A stretch of DNA of 64,000 nucleotides from positions 1 through 64,000 of the forward strand of contig NZ_LYPB01000076.1 of the NCBI RefSeq assembly GCF_001653565.1, written 5' to 3'. The DNA comes from Paenibacillus oryzisoli. Its GTDB lineage: Bacteria > Bacillota > Bacilli > Paenibacillales > NBRC-103111. The position numbers and the translations under genes are program-made. Under the pieces are notes generated by a model, which was not told the origin of the DNA, searched no databases, and saw only the letters and a program-made list of their open reading frames with translations. Below, piece after piece: positions 34,781 to 43,549 of the stretch; within the stretch, counting starts at the first letter, position 1, and every line of letters starts with the position of its first letter.

Positions 34781-36337
34781 ATGAGTCTTTTAACAATTGA
34801 AGATTTAAGCCACAGCTTTGGGGATCGTACTTTGTTCAAGAATGTATCCTTCCGCCTGCTTGCTGGTGAACGCGTTGGGATTGTAGGAGCAAATGGCGTG
34901 GGTAAATCCACGTTGATGAATATATTAACTGGCAAACTTTTGAAGGATACAGGTAAAGTAGAATGGACCCCGAGAGTCCATTATGGCTATTTAGACCAAC
35001 ATTCTGTGTTGGCAGCGGGTAGAACAATCCGTGATATTTTGCGTGATGCGTTCCTTCCCCTGTATGAAGAGGAAAAAAGAATGATGGCTATCACCGACAA
35101 AATGGGAGATGCCACGCCTGAGGAGCTTGAATTGCTTCTTGAGGAAATGGGTGAAATTCAAGAACGTTTGGAGATCGGTGATTTCTATCTGCTTGATGTG
35201 AAGATCGAAGAAATGGGAAATGGTCTTGGCTTGAATGCGATTGGATTAGATCGAGATGTAACTTCGCTTAGTGGTGGACAAAGAACGAAAGTACTTCTAG
35301 CTAAACTCTTGTTGGAAAAGCCAACTGTTCTATTGCTCGATGAGCCTACCAACTACCTGGATGTAGAACACATTGAATGGTTGAAAATGTACTTGAAGGA
35401 TTATCCGTATGCGTTCATGCTGATCTCACATGATACAGAATTCATGAATGAAGTCGTCAATGTTGTCTATCATTTGGAGTTTTCCAAGTTGACACGCTAT
35501 ACGGCAAATTATGAGAAATTTCTAGATATGGCTGAGATGAACAAAGCGCAACATATCGACGCCTATGAGAAACAACAGGAGTATATCAAGAAACAAGAAG
35601 ATTTCATCGCACGTAACAAAGCGCGAGCTTCAACTTCAACTCGTGCGAAGAGCCGAGAGAAACAGCTTGATCGGATTGATCGGATTGAGCGCCCTGAAAC
35701 GGCAATGAAGCCTACATTTGTATTCAAAGAATCGCGTTCCAGTGGTAGAATCGTATTTGAAGCGCAGGATTTGGAAATCGGCTATGATCGTGCTTTACTT
35801 CCAAGGATGAACGTTACGATTGAACGTGGTGAGAAAATTGCGATCGTCGGCTGCAACGGGGTTGGTAAATCCACCTTATTGAAAACAATTCTTGGAAAAA
35901 TTGAGCCATTCAGTGGTAAAACGTATCGCGGCGATTATTTGAACCCTGCGTACTTTGAACAAGAGGTCAAAGCGCCAAGCATGACTCCGATTGATGATGT
36001 ATGGAATTCTTTCTCTTCCATGACTCAGAATGAAGTTCGTGGAGCGCTTGCGCGCGTTGGGCTTAAGAATGAGCATATCACACGAGCGATGAGCATGTTA
36101 AGCGGTGGAGAACAAGCGAAAGTTCGTTTGTGCAAGCTGCTTATGCTGGAAAGCAACTGGTTGTTATTCGATGAGCCGACGAACCATTTGGACGTCGTAG
36201 CCAAAGAAGAACTTCAGCGTGCTCTGAAAGAGTACAAGGGAACTGTCCTCCTTGTTTGCCATGAGCCGGAGTTCTATGAAGGCTGGGTAACCCGCGTGTG
36301 GGATGTTGAAGAATGGTCTGCCAAGGTCACCAATTAA
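34781..36337 (+). CDS. yfmM: ABC-F family ATPase, YfmM-like
   Basis: A soluble 518-residue protein with two ABC ATPase domains and no membrane segments. Walker A motifs are GANGVGKS (near residue 37) and GCNGVGKS. Signatures are SLSGGQRT and MLSGGEQA. The linker between the domains is rich in charged residues (about 245-310). Such proteins act on the ribosome. Length and N-terminus match B. subtilis YfmM from memory. Preceded by its own promoter and a leader dyad. Confidence 0.85.
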   Translation: MSLLTIEDLSHSFGDRTLFKNVSFRLLAGERVGIVGANGVGKSTLMNILTGKLLKDTGKVEWTPRVHYGYLDQHSVLAAGRTIRDILRDAFLPLYEEEKRMMAITDKMGDATPEELELLLEEMGEIQERLEIGDFYLLDVKIEEMGNGLGLNAIGLDRDVTSLSGGQRTKVLLAKLLLEKPTVLLLDEPTNYLDVEHIEWLKMYLKDYPYAFMLISHDTEFMNEVVNVVYHLEFSKLTRYTANYEKFLDMAEMNKAQHIDAYEKQQEYIKKQEDFIARNKARASTSTRAKSREKQLDRIDRIERPETAMKPTFVFKESRSSGRIVFEAQDLEIGYDRALLPRMNVTIERGEKIAIVGCNGVGKSTLLKTILGKIEPFSGKTYRGDYLNPAYFEQEVKAPSMTPIDDVWNSFSSMTQNEVRGALARVGLKNEHITRAMSMLSGGEQAKVRLCKLLMLESNWLLFDEPTNHLDVVAKEELQRALKEYKGTVLLVCHEPEFYEGWVTRVWDVEEWSAKVTN

Positions 36338-36362
36338 TCTAATCAAATCGGAGGAGATAACG

Positions 36363-36653
36363 ATGTTAACGCATGTTGTGTTTTTTAAGCTCAAAGATCG
36401 TAGTCCAGAAGCCATTGAAGTAACCAAAGCCGTTCTTACGAACATGGAAGGTAAAATTCCGGTATTAAGGCACATCGAGGTTGGGACTGACATCTTACAC
36501 CTTGAGCGTTCTTACGATATCGCACTCATTACGAAATTTGATTCCCTAGACGATTTGAAGACTTACGATACGCACCCTGTGCACGAACAAGTTAAAGCTC
36601 ATATGAAAACAGTTCTTGATGGTACGTCCATCTGTGTTGATTTTGTAAGCTAA
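36363..36653 (+). CDS. Dabb-family stress-responsive alpha/beta barrel protein
   Basis: A 96-residue protein with the Dabb signature: MLTHVVFFKLKDRSPEA at the start, HIEVGTDI in the middle and THPVHEQVKAHM near the end. Dabb proteins are dimeric ferredoxin-like barrels with unknown small-molecule roles. GGAGGAG places the start at the ATG at 36363. It is followed by a structured terminator element. Confidence 0.85.
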   Translation: MLTHVVFFKLKDRSPEAIEVTKAVLTNMEGKIPVLRHIEVGTDILHLERSYDIALITKFDSLDDLKTYDTHPVHEQVKAHMKTVLDGTSICVDFVS

Positions 36654-36676
36654 CCCATGTTTGAAAAACATAGGAG

Positions 36677-36757
36677 AACAGTGTAGTATCCTTAGAAGAG
36701 GCTCGTTCTTGACATTGTCAGGGACTTGCCAATGTTCTGAGGCTGCACTGTTTTTTG
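36677..36757 (+). terminator. Structured terminator or attenuator RNA element
   Basis: AACAGTG (36677-36683) pairs with CACTGTT (36746-36752), which is followed by a T-run. Inside, CCTTAGAA (36690-36697) pairs with TTCTGAGG (36735-36742), and ACATTG (36712-36717) pairs with CAATGT (36730-36735). This is more complex than a simple terminator and could be a leader element of the M42 peptidase gene. Confidence 0.6.
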
Positions 36758-36806
36758 TGTGTTTAGCGCAGATGCGAAATGACATAGACATGGGAGAGGA
36801 ATCCAA

Positions 36807-37856
36807 GTGAAGTCCAAATTAAATAGAGCTTACATGACAGAAGTTCTAGAAATGCTGCTGCGGACTCCTAGTCCGACAGGGTATACCCATCACATTATGC
36901 AAAAAGTAAAGCTAGAAGTGAATAAGCTAGGCTTCGAGCTTTCTTATACGAATAAAGGCTGCGGTATCGTGACCGTTCCAGGCGTGAGTTCAGATCGTGT
37001 AATCGGGATTTCTGCGCACGTAGACACACTCGGTGCAATGGTACGTTCTATTAAAGAGAATGGTAAGCTGAAGATTACGTCGCTTGGCGGATTTATGATG
37101 GGCGCAATCGAGAATGAGTACGTACAAGTACATACCCGCGATGAGCGTGTTTATGATGGTACGATTCTTACATCAAGGCCATCTGTACATGTATACGAAG
37201 ACGCGAGAGAGTACAAGCGCGATGAAGCGAATATGGAAGTTCGGATTGACGAGCTCGTGAATTCCAAAAAAGATGTGGAAGCACTCGGCATCCGTGTCGG
37301 TGATTTTATTTCTTTCGATCCACGTGTTCAGGTGAAGGATAATGGCTATGTGAAGTCTCGCCATTTGGATGATAAAGCGAGTGTAGCCTCCCTATTTGGC
37401 TTGCTCAAACTAATCAAAGAAGAAGGGCTTCAGCCTCACTATACGTTCAAGTTGTTCTTCTCGAATTATGAAGAAGTTGGTCATGGTTCATCTTTTATTC
37501 CAGATGATATTACAGATTTCATCGCCGTAGATATGGGTGCGCTGGGGGATGACTTGAGTGGTACCGAACGTGATGTTTCCATTTGTGCGAAAGATTCATC
37601 AGGACCTTACGACTATGCCATGACGTCTAAAATGATTGAGCATGCCGAGAAGCTGGAAATCGGCTTTGCGGTGGACATTTATCCGCGCTACGGATCGGAT
37701 GCTTCCGCAGCGCTTAGAGGCGGCCGCGATATTCGCGCGGCGCTAATCGGGCCAGGAGTTCATGCGTCACATAGCATGGAGCGCACGCATATGGATGCTG
37801 TAGTGAACACAGCAGCCCTTCTTGCGGCGTACATCCAGGAGCCGGTGCAAGGATGA
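36807..37856 (+). CDS. M42 family metallo-aminopeptidase
   Basis: A 349-residue binuclear zinc aminopeptidase/deacylase of the M42 family. Metal-ligand and catalytic motifs are visible: SAHVDTLGAM, RHLDDKASVAS, NYEEVGHGSS, AVDMGALGDD and GVHASHSMERTH. These enzymes form tetrahedral assemblies that trim peptides. It starts at GTG 36807 with GGGAGAGGA upstream and overlaps the next gene by 4 bp (ATGA), so the two are cotranscribed. Confidence 0.88.
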   Translation: MKSKLNRAYMTEVLEMLLRTPSPTGYTHHIMQKVKLEVNKLGFELSYTNKGCGIVTVPGVSSDRVIGISAHVDTLGAMVRSIKENGKLKITSLGGFMMGAIENEYVQVHTRDERVYDGTILTSRPSVHVYEDAREYKRDEANMEVRIDELVNSKKDVEALGIRVGDFISFDPRVQVKDNGYVKSRHLDDKASVASLFGLLKLIKEEGLQPHYTFKLFFSNYEEVGHGSSFIPDDITDFIAVDMGALGDDLSGTERDVSICAKDSSGPYDYAMTSKMIEHAEKLEIGFAVDIYPRYGSDASAALRGGRDIRAALIGPGVHASHSMERTHMDAVVNTAALLAAYIQEPVQG

Positions 37857-39808
37857 ATATTCTAAGCGCAGTCGACATTACAAAAACCTACGGAGACAAA
37901 GTGATCTTCGATGATATCTCGTTCACACTGAACGAGAAGCAACGCATTGGCCTCATCGGCGTGAACGGAACAGGCAAGTCCACGCTACTGAAGATGCTGG
38001 CGGGTCTGGAAACCCCGGATCGCGGCAAGCTCGTGCACGCGAACCATTTCCGCGTGGAATACTTGCCGCAAAATCCGGAGTTCGATCCGAACTCCACAGT
38101 GCTTGAGCAAGTCTTCCACGGTGATTCGCCGCTCATGAAGACGCTGCGCGACTATGAGCTGGCACTTGCGGAGTTAGAGCTGGACTCCGGAAGCGAGAAG
38201 AAACAAGCGCGCCTGTTCTCCGCTCAGGCGAGCATGGATGAGCAAGGTGCCTGGGAAGCCAGCACCTTGGCCAAGACCGTGCTGATGAAGCTCGGCATCA
38301 GCGAGTTCGACAAGCCCGTCGGCCAGCTGTCCGGCGGTCAGCGCAAACGCGTCGCCATGGCGCGCGTGCTCATTCAGCCCGCCGATCTGCTCATCCTTGA
38401 CGAGCCGACGAACCATATTGATAACGAGACGGCCATCTGGCTCGAGGAATTCCTCAGCAAATGGCGCGGCGCCTTGCTGCTCGTTACCCATGACCGGTAC
38501 TTCCTAGAGCGGGTCACCACCCGCATTCTGGAGCTGGACCGGGGCAAGATCTACAGCTATGAGGGGAACTACGAGTGGTTCCTCGAAAAGAAGGCGGAGC
38601 GGATGGATTCCGAAGCCGCTAGTGAAGACAAGCGGCAGAATCTTCTCCGCCGCGAACTGGCTTGGCTCCGTCGCGGCGCGAAGGCGCGCACGACGAAACA
38701 GAAGGCGCGTATTCAGCGCGCCGAGGATTTAAGGGACCGTAAGGTAGACGGTCCCGCTGACAAGCTGGACATGGCGCTGGCTGGCAGCCGACTTGGCCGA
38801 AAGGTGATGGAGCTGGACGACATCTCCAAGTCTTTCACAAGCGGGAAGCAGCTGCTCAGCGGCTTCAGCTACATTGTGATGCCGAAGGATCGTCTCGGCA
38901 TCATCGGTCCGAACGGCAGCGGCAAGTCCACGCTGCTAAATATGCTCGCTGGGCGTATACAGCCCGACAGCGGCACGATCGAGACAGGTACTACTGTGAA
39001 GCTTGCGTACTACACGCAAGAAAACGTCGAGATGGACGAAAAGATGCGTGTAATTGAATATATCAAGGAGGCCGCAGAGCAGATTCGCACGTCGGATGGT
39101 GAAACCATTTCGGCCGCACAGATGCTTGAGCGCTTCTTATTCTCTCCGAATTTGCAGTGGTCGCCAATCGGGAAACTCTCGGGTGGAGAACGTCGTAGAC
39201 TGTATTTGTTACGTACGTTAATGGGCGAGCCGAATGTTCTGCTACTAGATGAGCCGACCAATGACTTGGACATCCAAACTTTGACGATACTGGAAGATTA
39301 TCTAGATCAATTTTCTGGTGCTGTTATTACTGTTTCCCATGATCGCTACTTCTTGGATCGAACCGTGACACATTTATTTGCTTTCGACGGGAACGGTGGG
39401 ATTGAGCCTTTCATAGGAACGTATTCCGATTATTTGGAAGACAAACGCGAACAAGAAGAGGCGGAGCAAGCTCGCAAAGAAATCGTACGCCAAGCGAGCA
39501 CTAAGGCGACTAGCAACAGTCCTGCTTCTACGACTTCCAGTACAAATTCAAGTGCAGCCACGAATCGTCCGAAGAAGCTTTCTTTTAAAGAACAGAAGGA
39601 ATGGGACGAAATTGAGAATACAATTGCTGCCCTTGAGGACAAAGCAGAAAGCTTGAAAAAGCAAATTGAAGCCTCAGGAAGCAACTTTGATCTTGCTCGT
39701 GACTTGTATGAACAAGAGCAGCAAACGACCGCGGAGCTTGAAGCGGCCATGGAAAGATGGACTTATTTATCCGAGTTAGTAGAACAAATAGAACAAAATA
39801 AGTTATGA
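37853..39808 (+). CDS. yfmR: ABC-F family ATPase, YfmR/Uup-like
   Basis: A 651-residue protein with two ATPase domains (Walker A GVNGTGKS near residue 39; second GPNGSGKS), signatures QLSGGQRK and KLSGGERR, and a C-terminal coiled coil (about 575-650) after a Ser/Thr/Ala-rich linker. It matches B. subtilis YfmR/Uup from memory, a factor that helps ribosomes at difficult sequences. The ATG overlaps the stop of the M42 gene. The first half is markedly more GC-rich than the neighbours. Confidence 0.85.
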   Translation: MNILSAVDITKTYGDKVIFDDISFTLNEKQRIGLIGVNGTGKSTLLKMLAGLETPDRGKLVHANHFRVEYLPQNPEFDPNSTVLEQVFHGDSPLMKTLRDYELALAELELDSGSEKKQARLFSAQASMDEQGAWEASTLAKTVLMKLGISEFDKPVGQLSGGQRKRVAMARVLIQPADLLILDEPTNHIDNETAIWLEEFLSKWRGALLLVTHDRYFLERVTTRILELDRGKIYSYEGNYEWFLEKKAERMDSEAASEDKRQNLLRRELAWLRRGAKARTTKQKARIQRAEDLRDRKVDGPADKLDMALAGSRLGRKVMELDDISKSFTSGKQLLSGFSYIVMPKDRLGIIGPNGSGKSTLLNMLAGRIQPDSGTIETGTTVKLAYYTQENVEMDEKMRVIEYIKEAAEQIRTSDGETISAAQMLERFLFSPNLQWSPIGKLSGGERRRLYLLRTLMGEPNVLLLDEPTNDLDIQTLTILEDYLDQFSGAVITVSHDRYFLDRTVTHLFAFDGNGGIEPFIGTYSDYLEDKREQEEAEQARKEIVRQASTKATSNSPASTTSSTNSSAATNRPKKLSFKEQKEWDEIENTIAALEDKAESLKKQIEASGSNFDLARDLYEQEQQTTAELEAAMERWTYLSELVEQIEQNKL

Positions 39809-39855
39809 TAGTATAAATAAGATAAAAATAATTTAAAGGCAGGTATATAGTCCCT

Positions 39856-41469
39856 ATGATTAATGTTAACAACGTGACGCTTCGTTACGGCAAGAGAGCC
39901 CTATTCGAAGATGCCAATATTAAATTCACACCAGGAAATTGCTATGGTTTAATTGGAGCAAATGGTGCAGGTAAATCTACTTTTCTTAAAATTCTATCAG
40001 GTGAGATTGAGCCGAATACTGGTGAAGTTAGCATTACGCCAGGTGAGCGTATGGCTGTCCTTAAGCAGAACCACTACGAATTTGATGAAATCGAAGTATT
40101 GAAAACTGTCGTTATGGGTCACTCCCGCTTGTATAAAATCATGGAAGAGAAGGATGCCCTATATGCCAAAGCGGATTTCTCCGAAGAAGATGGCATGAGA
40201 GCAGCTGAACTTGAAGGCGAATTCCAAGATCTTGACGGCTGGCAAGCTGAATCCGACGCAGCGGAGCTTCTAATCGGTCTTGGGATCCCAACATCCTTGC
40301 ACGATACGAAAATGAAGGATCTAGATGGTAACGAAAAAGTTCGCGTTCTCTTAGCGCAAGCACTTTTCGGTAATCCGAACATTCTTCTACTCGATGAGCC
40401 TACCAACCATTTGAACATGGAATCCATTAAATGGCTTGAGCACTTCTTGTCACGTTTCGAAGGCACAGTTATCGTCGTATCACATGATCGTCACTTCTTG
40501 AACCAAGTGTGTACACATATCGCAGATATCGACTTTGGTAAAATCCAAATGTACGTCGGTAACTATGATTGGTGGTATGAGTCCAGTCAGTTGGCACTTC
40601 GTTTGCAGCGTGATGCGAATAAGAAAACGGAGGAAAAACGTAAAGAGTTGGAAGCCTTTATCGCGCGCTTTAGTGCGAATGCCTCCAAATCCAAGCAAGC
40701 GACATCCCGTAAAAAGCAATTGGAAAAGCTTACGCTTGAAGATATTCGTCCGTCCTCCCGTAAATATCCGTTCATTCACTTCAAAGGTGAGCGTGAAGCT
40801 GGTAAGCAATTGTTGGCTGTTGAAGGTCTAACGAAAACAATCGATGGCGTTAAAGTTCTAAACAATGTTTCCTTTACCCTTAACAAAGGGGATAAAGTCG
40901 CTTTCGTGGGGCTAGACGGTATTGCCAAAACGACGCTTTTCAAAATTTTGATGGGCGAATTGGAAGCAGACAGCGGCACATTCTCATGGGGCATAACGAC
41001 TTCGCAAGCTTATTTCCCAAAAGACAGCCAAGATTACTTCAATTCCGATCTAACGCTCGTGGATTGGCTGCGTCAATATTCCAAAGATCCGGATGAATCA
41101 TTCCTTCGCGGATTCTTAGGACGTATGTTGTTCTCTGGGGAAGAAGCGCTGAAAAAAGCGAATGTCCTTTCCGGTGGAGAGAAAGTTCGTTGCATGTTCT
41201 CCAAAATGATGTTGAGCGGTGCGAATGTACTAATTCTTGATGAGCCTACGAATCACTTGGATTTGGAATCCATTACTGCATTAAACAATGGTCTCGTTGA
41301 TTCCGACTGTACGATGCTGTTCGTTTCCCATGACCATCAGTTCATTCAAACGATTGCCAATCGCGTCATGGAATTGACACCGAAAGGTATCATCGACAAA
41401 ATGGTGACGTACGATGAGTATTTGGAAAACGAAGATGTAAAAAAACAACGCGAAATTCATTACGCGTAA
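39856..41469 (+). CDS. ykpA: ABC-F family ATPase, YkpA/YbiT-like
   Basis: A 537-residue protein with two ATPase domains. The first Walker A is GANGAGKS. The second reads GLDGIAKTT, where the usual Gly before Lys is Ala, so the second site may be altered; this may be a trait of the family. The second signature is VLSGGEKV; the first reads MKDLDGNEKV, a departure from LSGGE. Weak -10-like sequences but no clear promoter are visible upstream. It ends at a strong terminator. Confidence 0.83.
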   Translation: MINVNNVTLRYGKRALFEDANIKFTPGNCYGLIGANGAGKSTFLKILSGEIEPNTGEVSITPGERMAVLKQNHYEFDEIEVLKTVVMGHSRLYKIMEEKDALYAKADFSEEDGMRAAELEGEFQDLDGWQAESDAAELLIGLGIPTSLHDTKMKDLDGNEKVRVLLAQALFGNPNILLLDEPTNHLNMESIKWLEHFLSRFEGTVIVVSHDRHFLNQVCTHIADIDFGKIQMYVGNYDWWYESSQLALRLQRDANKKTEEKRKELEAFIARFSANASKSKQATSRKKQLEKLTLEDIRPSSRKYPFIHFKGEREAGKQLLAVEGLTKTIDGVKVLNNVSFTLNKGDKVAFVGLDGIAKTTLFKILMGELEADSGTFSWGITTSQAYFPKDSQDYFNSDLTLVDWLRQYSKDPDESFLRGFLGRMLFSGEEALKKANVLSGGEKVRCMFSKMMLSGANVLILDEPTNHLDLESITALNNGLVDSDCTMLFVSHDHQFIQTIANRVMELTPKGIIDKMVTYDEYLENEDVKKQREIHYA

Positions 41470-41480
41470 GAAATAAAGAA

Positions 41481-41516
41481 AAAAGCGCCCTGAAGTGTTA
41501 CTCTCAGGGCGCTTTT
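41481..41516. terminator. Bidirectional terminator
   Basis: AAAAGCGCCCTGA (41481-41493) pairs with TCAGGGCGCTTTT (41504-41516). It separates the convergent ABC-F gene and the small basic protein gene. Confidence 0.92.
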
Positions 41517-41534
41517 AGCTACACAAAGTGCAGT

Positions 41535-41756
41535 TTAGCTGCCGCCGGTGCGACGGCGTTGGTTATTTACTTTTTTGGTCATTTGGCTTTTGGCAGTTTG
41601 GTTCGCATTTCCTGCAGCTTTCGGGTTAGCGCGTGCTGCGGCTTGATCCGCTTGTTTCTGAGCTAGTTTCGCTTTGATCGCGTCGGCTAAACTTACTTTT
41701 TTGATACCTTGTGGCTCGACCTGGTCGGCTTGCTGATCTTGAGGCTTGTCTGACAT
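41535..41756 (-). CDS. Small basic Gln/Ala-rich hypothetical protein
   Basis: A 73-residue protein. It is rich in Lys, Gln and Ala with a basic C-terminus (NNQRRRTGGS), so it may be largely disordered and bind nucleic acid. No family recognised. An AGAAGGTG site precedes the ATG at 41756; the longer frame to 41786 is less likely. It shares a short divergent region with the next gene. Confidence 0.55.
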   Translation of the reverse strand: MSDKPQDQQADQVEPQGIKKVSLADAIKAKLAQKQADQAAARANPKAAGNANQTAKSQMTKKVNNQRRRTGGS

Positions 41757-41829
41757 AAGAACACCTTCTTTACGTGGTATATCCATAGTATAATCGAATC
41801 AAAGAAAAGATGAAAGAAGGTGTGTGGGG

Positions 41830-42348
41830 ATGTTTGATCCAACGATCTATGACAATATCAAAGTCGTGCTCGAAGGGGCCGTCTATGATTTGGATTTGGA
41901 AGGTAAAATCATCATAACTCGACGAGAAGATTTGGTTAACTTGTCCTCGATGTCTCGCACATTTGCTATAGAATTTGCTAGACAAGTTGGACAGCCGAAT
42001 CTTGCGGAAATTTACTTACATGTACATTTGAGTGATTTGGCAGCTGAGATTTTGGAAAATCCAACAGCTAAGCCTGGATGTAAACTGTTAATTAAACTTC
42101 ATACGTATGTGAATGATCCCGAAGTGGATTGTCCGATGATTGAAGCGCAATTGAATGCGATTTGGGAGCAACGACCACGTATTACCCAACAAATTTCGTA
42201 CCTATTTGGGGAACAGCCGGATAAGTACCGTAATCTCATTACGCTGTCTTTTGGCCGCAAAATTGATGAAAGTCATCTGGACGACTTCTCTGACCTGATC
42301 GACTATGCGTTCCAAAGCATTGTTTGGCTCGATGAAAGAGGGGCATAA
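41830..42348 (+). CDS. Conserved hypothetical protein
   Basis: A 172-residue protein with no recognised domain: MFDPTIYDNIKVVLEGAVYD at the start and an acidic C-terminus (LDDFSDLIDYAFQ). The AAGGTG upstream favours the ATG at 41830 over the GTG at 41824. It is followed after 2 bp by a thioredoxin-like gene and kapB, which form a probable operon. Function unknown. Confidence 0.6.
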   Translation: MFDPTIYDNIKVVLEGAVYDLDLEGKIIITRREDLVNLSSMSRTFAIEFARQVGQPNLAEIYLHVHLSDLAAEILENPTAKPGCKLLIKLHTYVNDPEVDCPMIEAQLNAIWEQRPRITQQISYLFGEQPDKYRNLITLSFGRKIDESHLDDFSDLIDYAFQSIVWLDERGA

Positions 42349-42350
42349 CG

Positions 42351-42674
42351 ATGCAAGAGTTATCGCAGCAAGAACTTCGAGACAAAGTTAATCAAGTAAG
42401 CGAAGGTTCCTTTGCGGTCTTCTTGTACACACCGTTATGTGGTACATGCAAAGTAACAGAGCGAATGCTGGACATTATTCTAACAATGAAGCCGAACTTG
42501 CCGTTAGTGAAGAGCAACATTAATTTCCTGCCCCACCTCAGTCAAGAGTGGCGAATTGCAAGTGTCCCTTGTGTGGTCATTATCGAACCTGGGAAAGAGA
42601 AGCAGTATATGTATCGGATGCAATCCGTGGATGAATTATATCGTAGACTAATACCATTAGTACACCAAGAATAG
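42351..42674 (+). CDS. Thioredoxin-like protein
   Basis: A 107-residue thioredoxin-fold protein with the active-site CGTC (YTPLCGTCKVTERM) and the cis-Pro region ASVPCVVI. It is a probable cytosolic thiol-disulfide protein. It lies between an unknown protein and kapB. Confidence 0.8.
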   Translation: MQELSQQELRDKVNQVSEGSFAVFLYTPLCGTCKVTERMLDIILTMKPNLPLVKSNINFLPHLSQEWRIASVPCVVIIEPGKEKQYMYRMQSVDELYRRLIPLVHQE

Positions 42675-42688
42675 GAGTTGTTAATATA

Positions 42689-43075
42689 ATGAGTTTTCAA
42701 ATCGGAGACAGCGTGATCGCTGAGTATAAGGCAGGGGTTTATTATGGTGAGGTTGTTGAGTTAACTTCAAGTATGAAGGCGGCTGTTCGTATTCTTGCTG
42801 TGAAGGAGCACCCAACTCAAGGGGATTTACATAATCCGATGGATCCAAGCGTAGCTTTTTTTCATCAAAGAAGAGCATTATCCCATCAAGAAATTGCCTT
42901 AATGCCGATTGGCACGATTCGTCTTTATTCGGGTGAGGTACCGGATTACCAAGTGTCTCTGAAGAGAGCGCTATTGGCTCAGATCGATAAGCTGTCGGAC
43001 ATGGAAGCATGGGCCCGACGCTCTCTGCAGGAGCTTGATCAGTTGAGTAAAGAATATTTTCCACCTTCCAATTAG
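42689..43075 (+). CDS. kapB: Kinase-associated protein B (KapB)
   Basis: A 128-residue protein that matches KapB from memory: IGDSVIAEYKAGVYYGEV, KEHPTQGDLHNPMD and FFHQRRALSHQE. In B. subtilis KapB supports KinB-dependent entry into sporulation. The copy here has no lipobox. It is the last gene of the cluster starting at 41830; the reverse-strand gene overlaps its end by 4 bp. Confidence 0.87.
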   Translation: MSFQIGDSVIAEYKAGVYYGEVVELTSSMKAAVRILAVKEHPTQGDLHNPMDPSVAFFHQRRALSHQEIALMPIGTIRLYSGEVPDYQVSLKRALLAQIDKLSDMEAWARRSLQELDQLSKEYFPPSN

Positions 43076-43293
43076 GAAACTTCTAAGTACAACTTCGTGC
43101 CATCATTGTATTTGAAAATAGCGACATCACCAATGATCTCGATCATCGAGATCATTTTTAATTTTCTGCGAAATTCAAAATGTAGTTCGTATTCCTTCAA
43201 TTTAGTCGATAGTAACTCCATTTGGGAACGTTTATGAGTGAAATTCATCACAGGGATCGATTTATTCTTGAAACGAATTGTGTTTGCTTGCAT
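43072..43293 (-). CDS. Small hypothetical protein
   Basis: A 73-residue protein rich in Lys, Met and aromatics (MQANTIRFKNKSIPVMNF at the start). No recognised family. GGAGG lies 9 bases before the ATG at 43293 on the minus strand. It overlaps the kapB stop region, convergently. Confidence 0.55.
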   Translation of the reverse strand: MQANTIRFKNKSIPVMNFTHKRSQMELLSTKLKEYELHFEFRRKLKMISMIEIIGDVAIFKYNDGTKLYLEVS

Positions 43294-43479
43294 ATTCAAA
43301 GCCCTCCTTTACACGGTAACTTTCCTTTTGTAACTTCCTTACACTATTTAGGATACATTTCAAATGTTAAATATGTTTGCGTTCAACTATTAAAAAAGTT
43401 TTAGCATTTTATTATATGTGAATAATAGCGCTACAGGGCTAGTTCCGATAAGATAATTTTTGGAGGGCTAGATTCGTGG

Positions 43480-43508
43480 TTGCGGGGAGGGTTAACCCCA
43501 TTTATAAT
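43480..43508 (+). promoter_or_regulatory. Promoter of the oxidoreductase gene with embedded palindrome
   Basis: TTGCGG (43480-43485) and TATAAT (43503-43508) with a 17-bp spacer. The spacer contains a perfect 10-bp palindrome GGGTTAACCC (43489-43498), which is well placed for a repressor. Confidence 0.6.
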
Positions 43509-43549
43509 AGATAAGATTGTATTCTAACAGGTTCTGGAGGGTCACAGAA

